From positions 62,001 through 126,000 of the forward strand of contig CAWKEY010000027.1 of the NCBI GenBank assembly GCA_963848675.1: a stretch of DNA of 64,000 bases, written 5' to 3'. Below the pieces are notes generated by a model. The model was not told the DNA's origin and did not search any database. It worked only from the letters and a program-made list of their open reading frames with translations. Of the stretch, positions 8,612 to 17,481 are shown one piece after another. The translations under genes and the position numbers were made by a program. Each line of letters starts with the position of its first letter. The first letter of the stretch is position 1. This DNA comes from CAWKEY01 sp963848675 (GTDB taxonomy: Bacteria; Pseudomonadota; Gammaproteobacteria; Methylococcales; Methylomonadaceae).

Positions 8612-9619
8612 CTAACCCACCTGTTCCCCGGCAATATCTTCATTCAAAAAGTCCGCTATCTGCTGCTCGTTGTTAAAATTGCCATAGGCCAGCAGCAGTT
8701 TGACATAGGCGCATTCCAGCGAGGTATTCCAGATCATGCGGGCTCCGGCTTCGAGTAATTCTCGGGTGCTTTCGTAAGCGTTATCGGATTTGATGGCGGG
8801 CGCAAGATAGACTTTAATGCCGCGGTCCCGGCAGCGCTTGATAAAGGCGGTAAGCGCCAAATTGTCTCCCCATTGCGTAGACGAACAGGCGGTGCCGGAA
8901 TGGTACAGATCATGCAGAACCAGCTCTACCGCATCCAGATTGAAATACGAGTAATCCAGTCCGGGATACGGCTTGATTAATAAGATTCGCTTGGAAAAAT
9001 CTGCTTTTAATGCAATTTCCGCACGCGTAAAAACATGGTTGACTGAAAACAAGCCATTTTCAAACTGACCATAACTTTTGGCCTGAACACTCATAAAATC
9101 GCCGCTTAATTGCAGCGATGACGCCAGCCGGGTGCCCAGATGTATTTGCGTAGCTTGATGACGGTTGGTGTAAGGCACAAAAACCCCGGCCCCTTGTTGT
9201 TGCCGTATCAATTCAACAGCGGCCATAAAATTGACCAAGCCATTGGTCGCAGGATGGTCTAACGGGTGATCGCTGGAAACCAGCAGCAGGGGTATAGCCA
9301 GGGCATTAAAGTACAGACCGAGCGCCGCCGCGGTAAACGCCAGTGTGTCTGTGCCATGGGTCATGATGATGCCGTCATACGGGTTAATCAATTCTGCTTC
9401 AATGGCCTGAATGAGTATTTCCCAAGCGGCCGGCGCAAGATTTTCACTTAACAGCTGAATAGGCCGCAGGCACTTGAAATGGATGTCTTGATGATCGCGA
9501 TAATGCTGCTGAAACTGCTGAATCAATTTGAACGCCGCCACGTCGGACGTATCAATGGTTCCTTGCATGGCTGTGGAGCCAATAGTGCCACCCGTGAATA
9601 CAAGCAGGATATTTTTCAT
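8612..9619 (-). CDS. ansA: type I L-asparaginase
   Basis: Hydrolyses L-asparagine to aspartate and ammonia; type I enzymes are usually cytoplasmic and this one has no signal peptide. The 335-residue product begins MKNILLVFTGGTIGST with the first catalytic Thr, and IIMTHGTDTLAFTAAAL around residues 85-100 holds the second Thr with the Asp/Lys site region. VSSDHPLDHPATNGLVNF follows at about 115-135. Length fits the family. Downstream lies a truncated tandem copy, so this is the parental full-length gene. The symbol is by family; asparaginase versus broader glutaminase activity cannot be told from sequence. Confidence 0.88.
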   Translation of the reverse strand: MKNILLVFTGGTIGSTAMQGTIDTSDVAAFKLIQQFQQHYRDHQDIHFKCLRPIQLLSENLAPAAWEILIQAIEAELINPYDGIIMTHGTDTLAFTAAALGLYFNALAIPLLLVSSDHPLDHPATNGLVNFMAAVELIRQQQGAGVFVPYTNRHQATQIHLGTRLASSLQLSGDFMSVQAKSYGQFENGLFSVNHVFTRAEIALKADFSKRILLIKPYPGLDYSYFNLDAVELVLHDLYHSGTACSSTQWGDNLALTAFIKRCRDRGIKVYLAPAIKSDNAYESTRELLEAGARMIWNTSLECAYVKLLLAYGNFNNEQQIADFLNEDIAGEQVG

Positions 9620-9657
9620 AGTATGATGCTGTCAATTTTGTAATTATTCAGTGCCCT

Positions 9658-9702
9658 TGTCATTCCGAGCATTCAAGATTTCTCCCGGTGGTCGAAATGA
9701 CA
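9658..9702. repeat. short imperfect palindrome between ansA and folA
   Basis: Arms tgtcattccga (9658-9668) and tcgaaatgaca (9692-9702) pair with one mismatch across a 23-base spacer. It lies in the divergent interval between ansA and folA and looks like an intergenic REP-type element. Confidence 0.45.
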
Positions 9703-9757
9703 GCGCTCTGAATGTTTACTTACTTTTAAAGCATAGCAAAGCCACTTAGTCATTAAC

Positions 9758-10270
9758 ATGAAAATATCACTTATCGTCGCGATGGCGAGTAACCGCGTCA
9801 TCGGCATCAATAATCAGATGCCTTGGCATTTATCGGCCGATCTTAAAAAATTCAAACAGATCACCATGGGCTCGCCCATTGTGATGGGCAGAAAAACCTA
9901 TGAATCCATAGGCCGGCCTTTACCCGCCCGCACCAATGTCATTATCAGCAGAAACTCAGACTACCGGCAGGCCGGTTGTCTGGTTTTTAACGATATTGAA
10001 CAGGCGATAGCCTATTGCTGCCAAAGTCATGACGAAATATTTTTTATTGGCGGCGCCGATTTGTATCAAACCATGTTGCCGAGGGCAAAGACCATTTACC
10101 TGACGGAAATAAAACAGCAATTTGCCGGCGATAGTTTTTTTCCGGAAATAGATGCCGCTGACTGGACGGAAGTGGAACGCGAGGATATTGATGATGATCC
10201 CGATGTGCTGTTCAGCTACAGTTTTTTGAAGCTTGAAAAACACTCACAAATGACCGGAACGCTGGCTTGA
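9758..10270 (+). CDS. folA: dihydrofolate reductase
   Basis: Reduces dihydrofolate to tetrahydrofolate with NADPH, feeding thymidylate, purine and methionine synthesis. The 170-residue product shows the family's order of motifs: ISLIVAMASNRVIGINNQMPWHLSADL at the N-terminus, quoted here only for its VIG.NN.MPWHL core, then GRKTYESIGRPLPARTNVI near residues 45-62 (NADPH site) and IFFIGGADLYQTMLP near 95-110. The length is normal for a chromosomal enzyme. It stands alone, facing away from ansA. Confidence 0.95.
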   Translation: MKISLIVAMASNRVIGINNQMPWHLSADLKKFKQITMGSPIVMGRKTYESIGRPLPARTNVIISRNSDYRQAGCLVFNDIEQAIAYCCQSHDEIFFIGGADLYQTMLPRAKTIYLTEIKQQFAGDSFFPEIDAADWTEVEREDIDDDPDVLFSYSFLKLEKHSQMTGTLA

Positions 10271-10351
10271 AAAAATAGTAAATCAAGCGTAGGGTTCAAT
10301 AGATTACCAAGTGCTACTCATAATAATTAAAGCGATACGAGGCAGGATACT

Positions 10352-12091
10352 ATGACCAAAACCACTACATTCAACAGACGTCAGTTTTTAAAATACTCCG
10401 CATTAGGCACAGCGGCTAGCTTTTTCCCCGGGCTATTGCATGCCACTGCCGGACAAATTGGCAGCAGCCCCACCCCCGGATTCAATGCCGATGTAGAGAT
10501 TGAATTCAGCGCGCGCAACGCCTTTGTGCAGATTTTGAATAGCGGCTCGAAAACCAAGGTACAAAAATATTATGCACGTTTATTAAAAGGGCCCAAAGAC
10601 ACCTTGCAGCAACTGCCAGGCAATTATTTGGGTCCGATTATCAATTTTGTTAAGGGCCAGAAAATAAGGGTCTTTTTTGACAATCGCTTGACTGAGCCGT
10701 CCATCATCCACTGGCATGGTCTGCATGTGCCGCAAAAAAGTGATGGTCATCCGATGTACACGATTGCACCCGGCGAGCGTTTTGTGTACGAATTTGAAGT
10801 GCTGAACCGCGCCGGCACCAGCTTTTATCATTCCCATTCGCATGAACTCACCGCGGAACAGGTTTATGCAGGCTTGGCGGGCTTGATTAAGGTCAGCGAT
10901 GACGCCGAAACAGCACTGGACTTGCCGCGCGGAGAATACGATCTGCCCCTGGTCATTCAGGATCGCAGCTTTGATGACAACAACCAGCTGCAATATGTCC
11001 ACGGCATGATGGGCAAGGCGATGGGCTTTTTGGGTTCAACCATTCTGGTTAACGGCAAACCTGATGCCGAATTTGCCGTTAAATCGCGCGCTTATCGCTT
11101 TAGAGCCGTCAATGGCTCCAACTCCAGAATATACAAGCTGGGCTGGGAAGATGGCACTCCTTTAACCGCTATCGGTACCGATGCGTGTTTGCTGGAAAAA
11201 CCCGAAACCCGGCCCTATATCATGCTGGCCCCGGGCGAGCGCGTTGATTTATGGCTGGATTTTAGCGGACGTCCAGTGGGTACAAATCTGGTGCTTTACA
11301 GTCTACCCTTCTCAGGCACCATGCCGTCCATGTACGACAAAATGCATAAGGGCAAAGCTCACGGCGGCGATGAAAAAGAGGATGCAATGCCGGGTATGAA
11401 ACACGGAGGCATGGGCATGATGTCAGGTGGTTTGGCGCAAGGCGAAAAATTCCCTATCGCACGCTTTAAAGTCACCGAAAAAGTCAGCGATTCGCCCAAG
11501 CTTCCGGAAAAACTGGTTGCCTTTCAACGCCTGACTGAGGCCGACACCGACAACGCAGACAACCCGATGCCTATCGCCATTTCTGGAACACCGATGGCCC
11601 CCACGCTCAATGGCAAAACATTTTCCATGGACCAGGTCATGGACATCGAAAAAGTCAAACTGGGCACCATCAAAAAAATGAAAATCTACCATGATCACGG
11701 CTCTCCAAAACAAGAGCATGGCAGTGAAAAAATGGCGATGGACATGAGTAAGGATAAGGGCAATGGACACGAGATGGGGGGTGGCATGGGCATGATGGGC
11801 GGCGGCATGGGAGACATGAGCATGATGATGGGCATGGCGCATCCGATACATCTGCATGGCCAACAATTCCAGATTCTGTCCAGAAAAACAGGCGGCATGA
11901 CACCGGAAGGTTATGCAGGCATTAAAGACGGCTTTATCAATACCGGCTGGAAAGACACGGTATTGGTCATGCCCGGAGAAGAAGTGGAGATTGTTAAACC
12001 GTTTCAGGATTTTAAAGGCCTGTTTCTCTACCACTGTCACAATCTTGAACATGAAGACCTGGGCATGATGCGTCAGTTCGATATCAGCTGA
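10352..12091 (+). CDS. Tat-exported multicopper oxidase with Met/His-rich inserts
   Basis: A 579-residue periplasmic multicopper oxidase. The N-terminus NRRQFLKYSALGTAASFF is a twin-arginine signal. All copper ligands are present: H120-W-H122, H160-S-H162, HPIHLHG starting at His497 and HCHNLEH starting at His561, with Met572 or a neighbour as probable axial type 1 ligand. Two Met/His/Gly-rich inserts, about residues 335-362 and 448-495 (for example GMKHGGMGMMSGG and HEMGGGMGMMGGG), resemble those of CopA/CueO-type proteins that bind Cu(I). A plausible ribosome site (aggcagga) precedes ATG 10352. A cuprous oxidase or copper-resistance role is likely but unproven; no copper efflux gene is adjacent. 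Confidence 0.9.
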   Translation: MTKTTTFNRRQFLKYSALGTAASFFPGLLHATAGQIGSSPTPGFNADVEIEFSARNAFVQILNSGSKTKVQKYYARLLKGPKDTLQQLPGNYLGPIINFVKGQKIRVFFDNRLTEPSIIHWHGLHVPQKSDGHPMYTIAPGERFVYEFEVLNRAGTSFYHSHSHELTAEQVYAGLAGLIKVSDDAETALDLPRGEYDLPLVIQDRSFDDNNQLQYVHGMMGKAMGFLGSTILVNGKPDAEFAVKSRAYRFRAVNGSNSRIYKLGWEDGTPLTAIGTDACLLEKPETRPYIMLAPGERVDLWLDFSGRPVGTNLVLYSLPFSGTMPSMYDKMHKGKAHGGDEKEDAMPGMKHGGMGMMSGGLAQGEKFPIARFKVTEKVSDSPKLPEKLVAFQRLTEADTDNADNPMPIAISGTPMAPTLNGKTFSMDQVMDIEKVKLGTIKKMKIYHDHGSPKQEHGSEKMAMDMSKDKGNGHEMGGGMGMMGGGMGDMSMMMGMAHPIHLHGQQFQILSRKTGGMTPEGYAGIKDGFINTGWKDTVLVMPGEEVEIVKPFQDFKGLFLYHCHNLEHEDLGMMRQFDIS

Positions 12092-12170
12092 AATTACCCA
12101 AAACAGGCATTTTTGAGCACGCAGATTTCATTAGGATTATCGTAGCTATTCAACATGTTGGGAACCGTCA

Positions 12171-12232
12171 GTGGGAGCCACGCCTTCGTCGCGATTTGAA
12201 CCCCTCGATCGCGACGCGGGCGTCGCTCCCAC
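12171..12232. repeat. inverted pair of REP-like units
   Basis: gtgggagccacgcc...gtcgcgat and atcgcgac...gcgtcgctcccac face each other around a 12-base centre, forming a long imperfect hairpin. One unit of the same family lies at 2447-2472. It sits between the multicopper oxidase and the M20 remnant. Confidence 0.7.
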
Positions 12233-12354
12233 GGCGAATCCTGGCAGCTCCAAACACCGCATGCTTGATAGACTGAATAGTTACAACTTAAAATTTCTGG
12301 GCAGTCGCACCTCTGCTAGAAATACAACATCATCAAATTCTTGACCAGTACAGC

Positions 12355-12635
12355 ATGCCTATTAATAAAGCCCTGCAGCAATTACACCAGCACATGCGCG
12401 AATGGCGGCAACAACGGTTGTGGATAAGGACTGTGTAAATCTGCAACCCATAGCCAGCATGGGATCGGAAGACTTCGCCTTTATGTTGCAGGAAAAACCG
12501 GGCTGTTATGCTTGGATAGGCAATGGCCCCTCCGAAAACAGCTGTTTATTGCATAACCCGCATTATGATTTCAATGACGAAATCCTGCCGATAGGCGCGG
12601 CTTACTGGGCCAGGCTGGTTGAAAACAGTGTTGGG
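12355..12635 (+). pseudogene. M20 amidohydrolase (hippurate hydrolase-like) with large internal deletion
   Basis: ATG 12355 starts MPINKALQQLHQHMREWRQ, which resembles the first residues of M20 amidohydrolases, but this frame stops at 12436-12438. From about 12405, two bases out of frame, the sequence reads the family's C-terminal end: SMGSEDFAFMLQEKPGCYAW, then LHNPHYDFNDEILPIGAAYW. Roughly three quarters of a normal gene of about 390 codons is missing. The two ends survive, fused out of frame near 12400-12415. It cannot make an active enzyme. The open frame runs on to 12701, but its tail only reads through ribA backwards. Confidence 0.8.
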
Positions 12636-12638
12636 CGA

Positions 12639-13253
12639 TTAGCCCTTGTCCTGCTTGGTCTCAAACAGCATGTGCGCCATTTTTTTGGCCTTGGTTTTTA
12701 AATAGCCGACGTTGTCATTATGGGCCTGCGCCTCAACCGGAATGCGCCCGGCGACATGAATACCCAATTTTTTCAGCTCGTCTATTTTCTTCGGGTTATT
12801 GGTCATCAGCCGTATCGAGTTGATCTCCAGACTTTGCAACATGAGTGCGGCAATGCTGTATTCCCGTTCATCGGCCAGATGGCCAAGGTGGATATTGGCA
12901 TCCACGGTATCCATGCCTTGATCCTGTAAATTATAGGCTTGCAGTTTTTTTAACAAGCCGATGCCGCGTCCCTCCTGGCGCAGATAAATCAACACCCCGA
13001 AACCGGCTTCATCGATCAGCTGCAGCGCCATGTCCAGCTGTTCACCGCAGTCGCAGCGCCGAGAACCCAGAACGTCACCGGTAAAACACTCCGAATGAAT
13101 GCGTACCGGCACGTTGTCTTTACCGGCCACGTCGCCTTTAACCAGGGCGACATGCTCTTTCTCATCAATATTGTTGCTGTAATAATGCAGAATAAACTCG
13201 CCGTGCCGGGTCGGGATGCGGGTTTGTACCAGGTTGTCTAGTTGTGGTTTCAC
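12639..13253 (-). CDS. ribA: GTP cyclohydrolase II
   Basis: First committed step of riboflavin synthesis: opens GTP to diaminohydroxyribosylaminopyrimidine phosphate. The 204-residue product has the three zinc cysteines in the pattern SECFTGDVLGSRRCDCGEQ (about residues 53-70), and YLRQEGRGIGLLKK near 93, the catalytic Arg/Tyr region. It is a stand-alone RibA without a RibB fusion. It runs convergently into the M20 remnant. Confidence 0.96.
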   Translation of the reverse strand: MKPQLDNLVQTRIPTRHGEFILHYYSNNIDEKEHVALVKGDVAGKDNVPVRIHSECFTGDVLGSRRCDCGEQLDMALQLIDEAGFGVLIYLRQEGRGIGLLKKLQAYNLQDQGMDTVDANIHLGHLADEREYSIAALMLQSLEINSIRLMTNNPKKIDELKKLGIHVAGRIPVEAQAHNDNVGYLKTKAKKMAHMLFETKQDKG

Positions 13254-13352
13254 GTAAGTAGTGGCCAGTCCATAATGCTTGCTATTTTACCTTTTGTTCC
13301 GGCACTTGGGGGATTTTACTTGCATCCGCGCTGATACGGGCGCAAGAGCCAG

Positions 13353-13970
13353 TTACTTTCTGGCTTCAATGATTTTGATGATATCGCTACTATGCTCGTC
13401 CACGCGCACCGAGGCAAAGCCGCAGGCCTGCACATTTTTAACGGTATTGCGGTTGATATTGGCGCCGAAGATTCCGACCATCACAGGATTAAACAGCTTC
13501 ATGAGACGGGCCAGCAGCGGTTTAGAACTCAGCACATGCTCCAGCAGCAGCACCTGTCCGCCCGGTCTACACACACGATAAAGCTCCTTTAAGCCTTTGC
13601 CGGGCGCGGGCACCGAACAAAACACAAAGGATGCGATGACTGTATCAAAACTGTTATCGGCAAAGTACAGGGATTGAACGTCCATCAGGTCCAGCTCCAC
13701 TGTGACCTTTTTTCGATCGCTTTTATGCCGGGCCTGCATCAACATGTTGTCGCTGAAATCAATCGCGGTGATTCGAGCATCCCGGGGATAATATTCAAAA
13801 TTCTTGCCGGTGCCGACGCCAACTTCAAGAATATGATGGCCATCCACCTTGGCCCAGAGTCTTTTCCGCCAGCTTTTGAAAAAAAGACCTTCCATGATCG
13901 CCTCCATGCCGTCGAAATACGGCGCAATGCGGTCATAGCGTTTTTTTATGGCGGCGCTGTTTGGCTTCAT
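13353..13970 (-). CDS. class I SAM-dependent methyltransferase (UbiE/PmtA-like)
   Basis: A 205-residue Rossmann-fold methyltransferase. Motif I is ILEVGVGTGKNFEYY (about residues 47-61), the acidic ribose-binding residue is in ITAIDFSDNMLMQA (68-81), and RPGGQVLLLEHV lies near 135-147. The C-terminal FGANINRNT block recalls the METTL7/phosphatidylethanolamine methyltransferase-like branch. The substrate cannot be read from the sequence. No signal peptide or transmembrane segment is evident. It is encoded between ribA and a TauE-family permease, all on the same strand, with no shared pathway that I can see. Confidence 0.85.
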   Translation of the reverse strand: MKPNSAAIKKRYDRIAPYFDGMEAIMEGLFFKSWRKRLWAKVDGHHILEVGVGTGKNFEYYPRDARITAIDFSDNMLMQARHKSDRKKVTVELDLMDVQSLYFADNSFDTVIASFVFCSVPAPGKGLKELYRVCRPGGQVLLLEHVLSSKPLLARLMKLFNPVMVGIFGANINRNTVKNVQACGFASVRVDEHSSDIIKIIEARK

Positions 13971-14053
13971 AATGAGAGTTCCCGGTCATTGCTGGAGTGG
14001 TGCATATTACAGCGCAACCGCAGCCTCCAGCAATAGCCGATGCCAAGCTGTCG

Positions 14054-14845
14054 TTACAGCACAAACTTAAGGCCGACCAGCATTAAAATGGCCGCCAATA
14101 GCGGTCTTAACACTTTTTCCGGAATTTTGGCGCTGAAATAACTGCCGACATAAATACCCGGCAAGGAGCCGATCAACAAACTCCCCAGCAATTGCAAATC
14201 GACATTGCCCAGGTGCATGTGTCCCAAGCCGGCCACGGCCGTCAAGGGAATGGCGTGCGCCAAATCGGTGCCTACGATGCGCACGGTGGGCAGACGCGGA
14301 TAAAGAAACAATAAAGTTATAGTGCCCAAGGCCCCCGCGCCGACGGAAGTTAAGGTAACCAAAGCCCCCAGCACCAGCCCGGTCAAAACCGTGAGCACAT
14401 TTTGCCAACGCCCAAAACGTTCGTGATGGGTCTTGCGCTGCACGGCGATCTCATGGCCGCGATGCGCCAGCCTGCCACGAAAAATCAACGAAATCGCCGT
14501 CAGGATCAGCGCCACACCCAAAGTCGTGGTCATGATGGAGGTCATCCTTTCATCTTTTTGGATAACATAAGTCAACAAATAAATAACCGTGCCGGCTGCG
14601 GGCAGACTACCCAGCGCCAAAAATCCGACGATTTTCCAGTCTACCGAACTGTGCTTGGAATGATGAACCAATGTCCCACCGGTTTTGGTAATGGCGGCAA
14701 ACAACAAATCCGTACCAATCGCGGTTTTGGGAGCAAAACCAAACAAAAAAACCAATAACGGCGTCATCAACGAGCCGCCCCCGACGCCGGTTAAACCCAC
14801 CAACACCCCTACCAGCAAACCCGAAACGATATAGCCCAATTCCAT
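14054..14845 (-). CDS. TauE/SafE-family (DUF81) membrane permease
   Basis: A 263-residue membrane protein with about eight hydrophobic segments and the duplicated family signature: VGVLVGLTGVGGGSLMTPLL near the N-terminus and GALVTLTSVGAGALGTITLL near residue 165. TauE/SafE proteins export or import small sulfonates, sulfite or other organic anions. The substrate here is unknown and no sulfur gene is adjacent. Confidence 0.88.
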   Translation of the reverse strand: MELGYIVSGLLVGVLVGLTGVGGGSLMTPLLVFLFGFAPKTAIGTDLLFAAITKTGGTLVHHSKHSSVDWKIVGFLALGSLPAAGTVIYLLTYVIQKDERMTSIMTTTLGVALILTAISLIFRGRLAHRGHEIAVQRKTHHERFGRWQNVLTVLTGLVLGALVTLTSVGAGALGTITLLFLYPRLPTVRIVGTDLAHAIPLTAVAGLGHMHLGNVDLQLLGSLLIGSLPGIYVGSYFSAKIPEKVLRPLLAAILMLVGLKFVL

Positions 14846-15236
14846 AAAACAATCCTATAAATATAAAAAAGCCGTCTTCCTGCTCATTCCTGCATATAAA
14901 CGGCTATGGCGCGCAAATATAGCGGAATAACCGTACATTTAAAAGTAATTAAATCCGCTATTGTTATTCCCTAAGACGATTAACACATTGAAATTGCTGC
15001 AACTCCGCTATTCGGTCGAAATAGACAGACAACAGCAAAACATCGCTAAAGCCGCAGCTCAAAATAGATTCACATGAGAACGAGCTCAGGTGTTGAATGA
15101 GCTGGTGACCTATATCACGCTACCGCTACCGGCTGGAACGACAGTTGCCGGACGGGTTTTGCACCCGCTAGAAAATAGCGCCTTTCCACGGCGCACGTTA
15201 AATATGGGCTAATTCATCTGCTCCGGGCACGCCAGC
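14846..15236. other. gene-free interval of about 390 bp before the IS66 remnant
   Basis: No recognisable gene. A short open stretch on the plus strand near 14988-15078 (reading LKLLQLRYSVEIDRQQQ) ends in a stop and matches nothing I know. The 5' part of the IS66 transposase that should precede 15237 is absent, so a rearrangement breakpoint lies just upstream of 15237. Confidence 0.4.
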
Positions 15237-16030
15237 ATGTGGGTGACCCTGGGTGGTCCGCCCGGCCAACCCAGCGTATTATTTGACTACGATCCGTCGC
15301 GCAGCCAGGAGGTGCCGTTGCGCCTGCTCGATAACTTTCAGGGCTATCTGCAAACCGATGGTTATGCGGGCTACAATGCCGCGTGCATCGTCAACAACAT
15401 CACCCCACTAGGCTGCTGGGATCATGCGCGACGTAAATTTAAAGACGCGCAAGCGGCGCAGCCTCCAGCAAAAAAAGGCAAGCCACACGCACCCAGCAAA
15501 GCTGATCGTATGCTCAGCTTTATTAATACCCTCTATCTGCTCGAGCGGCAAATCAAAGAACTCAGCACCGATGAAAAATACCAGCACCGGCAAGCACGAA
15601 GCCTGCCCGTATTGAATAAGATCAAAACCTATCTGGAAGATAATCAACATAAAGTACCAAAAGACAGCCTTACCGGAAAAGCGATGACCTATCTGCGTAA
15701 TCAATGGGAAAAGCTGACGGTGTATTGCACGCACGGTGATCTGAATATCAGCAACATCCTGGCTGAAAATGCCATTCGTCCTTTTGTCATCGGCCGAAAA
15801 GCCTGGTTGTTTTCCGATACCCCCAAAGGCGCGCAGGCCAGTGCGATTCATTACAGCTTAATCGAAACGGCAAAAGCCAATGACTGGGAACCTTACGACT
15901 ATCTAAACCAAGTGCTCCACGCACTGCCTTATGCCGACACGGTAGAAAAACTTGAAGCCTTGTTGCCGTGGAATATTAAAAAAACAAATTCTATCGAATA
16001 GCGCAAGTACGTGCTTTATTAAGCGCTTAC
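15237..16030 (+). pseudogene. IS66-family transposase (TnpC) 3' remnant with right end
   Basis: The open frame 15237-16001 (254 residues) is the C-terminal half of an IS66 transposase. LQTDGYAGYNA near residue 40 carries one catalytic Asp, NILAENAIRPFVIGRKAWLF near 175 the catalytic Glu region, and GAQASAIHYSLIETAKAN the family C-terminus. A complete TnpC is about 500 residues, so the N-terminal half is missing. The sequence 16010-16030, ending aataaa-gc...gcgcttac, has the complement of the GTAAGCGC terminus typical of IS66, giving the right boundary at 16030. No left end is visible nearby. Confidence 0.82.
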
Positions 16031-16102
16031 GATAGAACGATCACAATGCCCTTGCACGACAAAACCGTGACCTTTTCTGGCTGACCGTATCTGTTGGATT
16101 TT

Positions 16103-16204
16103 GTCTTACCCAATATCTATTTCCATGCCACGCCCACATTCGCGATTCTGCGGCATAACGGCGTGGAAATTGGGAAGAAGGATTTCCCAGGGAACTTTGA
16201 CTGA
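16103..16204 (+). pseudogene. 3' fragment of a DUF1993-family gene
   Basis: Reads VLPNIYFHATPTFAILRHNG followed by VEIGKKDFPGNFD and a stop. This matches my recollection of the C-terminal end of DUF1993 proteins (LPKFYFHVTTAY.ILRHNGV..GK.DFLG). The rest of the gene (about 170 codons) is absent; IS66 right-end sequence lies about 70 bases upstream. No start codon is present. Confidence 0.6.
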
Positions 16205-16262
16205 TTCCCAAACCTGATGGTCTACAAATGGCAGTTCGTGCCACGTTATCGTCACCACGCCT

Positions 16263-16511
16263 TCGCGTTCGAAATCCGATAAGCCGATTCAACACATCAA
16301 GGAAGCGTTACCGGAAATCAAACAAGCGGCCAAGAAAGAGCCTGCGCTGGCCGCCGAAGGTGCTGTGCTCTTTTTGGAGAAATTCTCGCCTGCCATGGGA
16401 ACCATTGATAGCTCGTCCGGCACTTTAGGCAAACAAGCTGTAGCTATCCGTTATGCCGAAGCGACGAAAGGCATCAATAAACCGGTAGCCGAGGATGGCT
16501 CTTTAAGCTGA
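16263..16511 (+). pseudogene. fragment of an uncharacterised (DUF6880-like) gene
   Basis: An open frame without a start reads KPIQHIKEALPEIKQAAKKE, then LAAEGAVLFLEKFSPAMGTI and DSSSGTLG before a divergent tail and stop at 16509-16511. The EGAV.FLEK.SPA...DSSSG pattern recalls DUF6880-type proteins, which are several hundred residues long. This is a decayed internal piece. The assignment is from memory of the family pattern. Confidence 0.4.
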
Positions 16512-16600
16512 TATTCAAGTAAAATACGATAGCGGAGCCAACACGGCTATGAGTATTTGCCGCCAGCATTAAGCGGCAATTTCACCCTCAGCATAGAAAG

Positions 16601-17080
16601 TTATTCTTTCAGGGCTAGGGTCTCAACCCGGTCAACGACATTGAGTGTTATTTTGCCTTCCTGAGCTAACCAGCCGATGCTGCGTTGAATGATTTTTTCT
16701 TCTTCCGTAAGCTCCCGAACCAATTTTGCAACAGGGGCAGCGCCATTTTCAGACAAGTAATGCCAAATGCTGCCTGCGGTCAAACCGATGCGTTCTTTTA
16801 CCGTTATTTCTGGCGTCGCCACATCCGGTTGGGGAGTCAGGGCTTCAGCCTTTTTCGGAGCTTTCTGAGCTGAGCTTGGTTTTTTAGGCGTTGCTTTGGT
16901 GACTACGGGCGCAATAGTCTCTTCGGCTTTAACTTTCGGCGCCACGGCTTGAGTCTTTTTCGGGGGGTTCTGATCCGGACTTGGTTTTTTAGGTGCTGCT
17001 TTAGTGACTTCGGGCGCAATAGGCTGCTGAGCTTTAGCTGTAGCTACTGGTTTCTCGGTGGTGGTGGTTGGTTTTTTCAT
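16601..17080 (-). CDS. Lys/Pro-rich linker protein with C-terminal winged-helix (DUF2582-like) domain
   Basis: The 159-residue product starts at ATG 17080 (MKKPTTTTEKPVATAK); an upstream in-frame codon at 17119 exists but adds unrelated residues. Residues 1-95 are low complexity, with two copies of a unit of the form P-x-VTKA-x-PKKPS-x-x-Q-x-x-PKK, strongly basic. Residues about 100-159 (ERIGLTAGSIWHYLSENG through IGWLAQEGKI) look like a small winged-helix domain of the DUF2582 type. A basic tail plus winged helix suggests a nucleic-acid-binding role, but this is inference. Monocistronic. Confidence 0.7.
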   Translation of the reverse strand: MKKPTTTTEKPVATAKAQQPIAPEVTKAAPKKPSPDQNPPKKTQAVAPKVKAEETIAPVVTKATPKKPSSAQKAPKKAEALTPQPDVATPEITVKERIGLTAGSIWHYLSENGAAPVAKLVRELTEEEKIIQRSIGWLAQEGKITLNVVDRVETLALKE

Positions 17081-17405
17081 AATGAGATAAATAATATTAA
17101 GAGGGTTTCCGAACAGCAATCGCTGTGACTAAGCCAGTCTAGTTTTCAATCAGAGCCACTTCATAATCGTTTTCGATAAGTCTTTTTTAACTTCGAAGTA
17201 AAATCATCAAATTGATTACCATTCTGGCGGTCTTCTTTTGTGCAAATTTAGCTTCGGGAATAAAGGGAAGCCAGGCAAGCATTTGCACTCAATTAGATAA
17301 TAGCTCAACTTATTTTCAAGGTTATGTATTTATAATTTAAGTGACTATAAAAGTGAGCACCCATAAAGCAATAAATACGGGCATATTTATACGCCATTGA
17401 TATAG

Positions 17406-17481
<76 letters not shown>

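Noticed and set aside
11423..12052. Minus-strand frames opposite the multicopper oxidase
   Set aside because: His- and Cys-rich readings are mirror images of the Met/His-rich coding sequence; no start signals or families.
12402..12701. Independent 99-residue protein
   Set aside because: It is the C-terminal scrap of an M20 amidohydrolase with a tail that only reads through ribA on the other strand.
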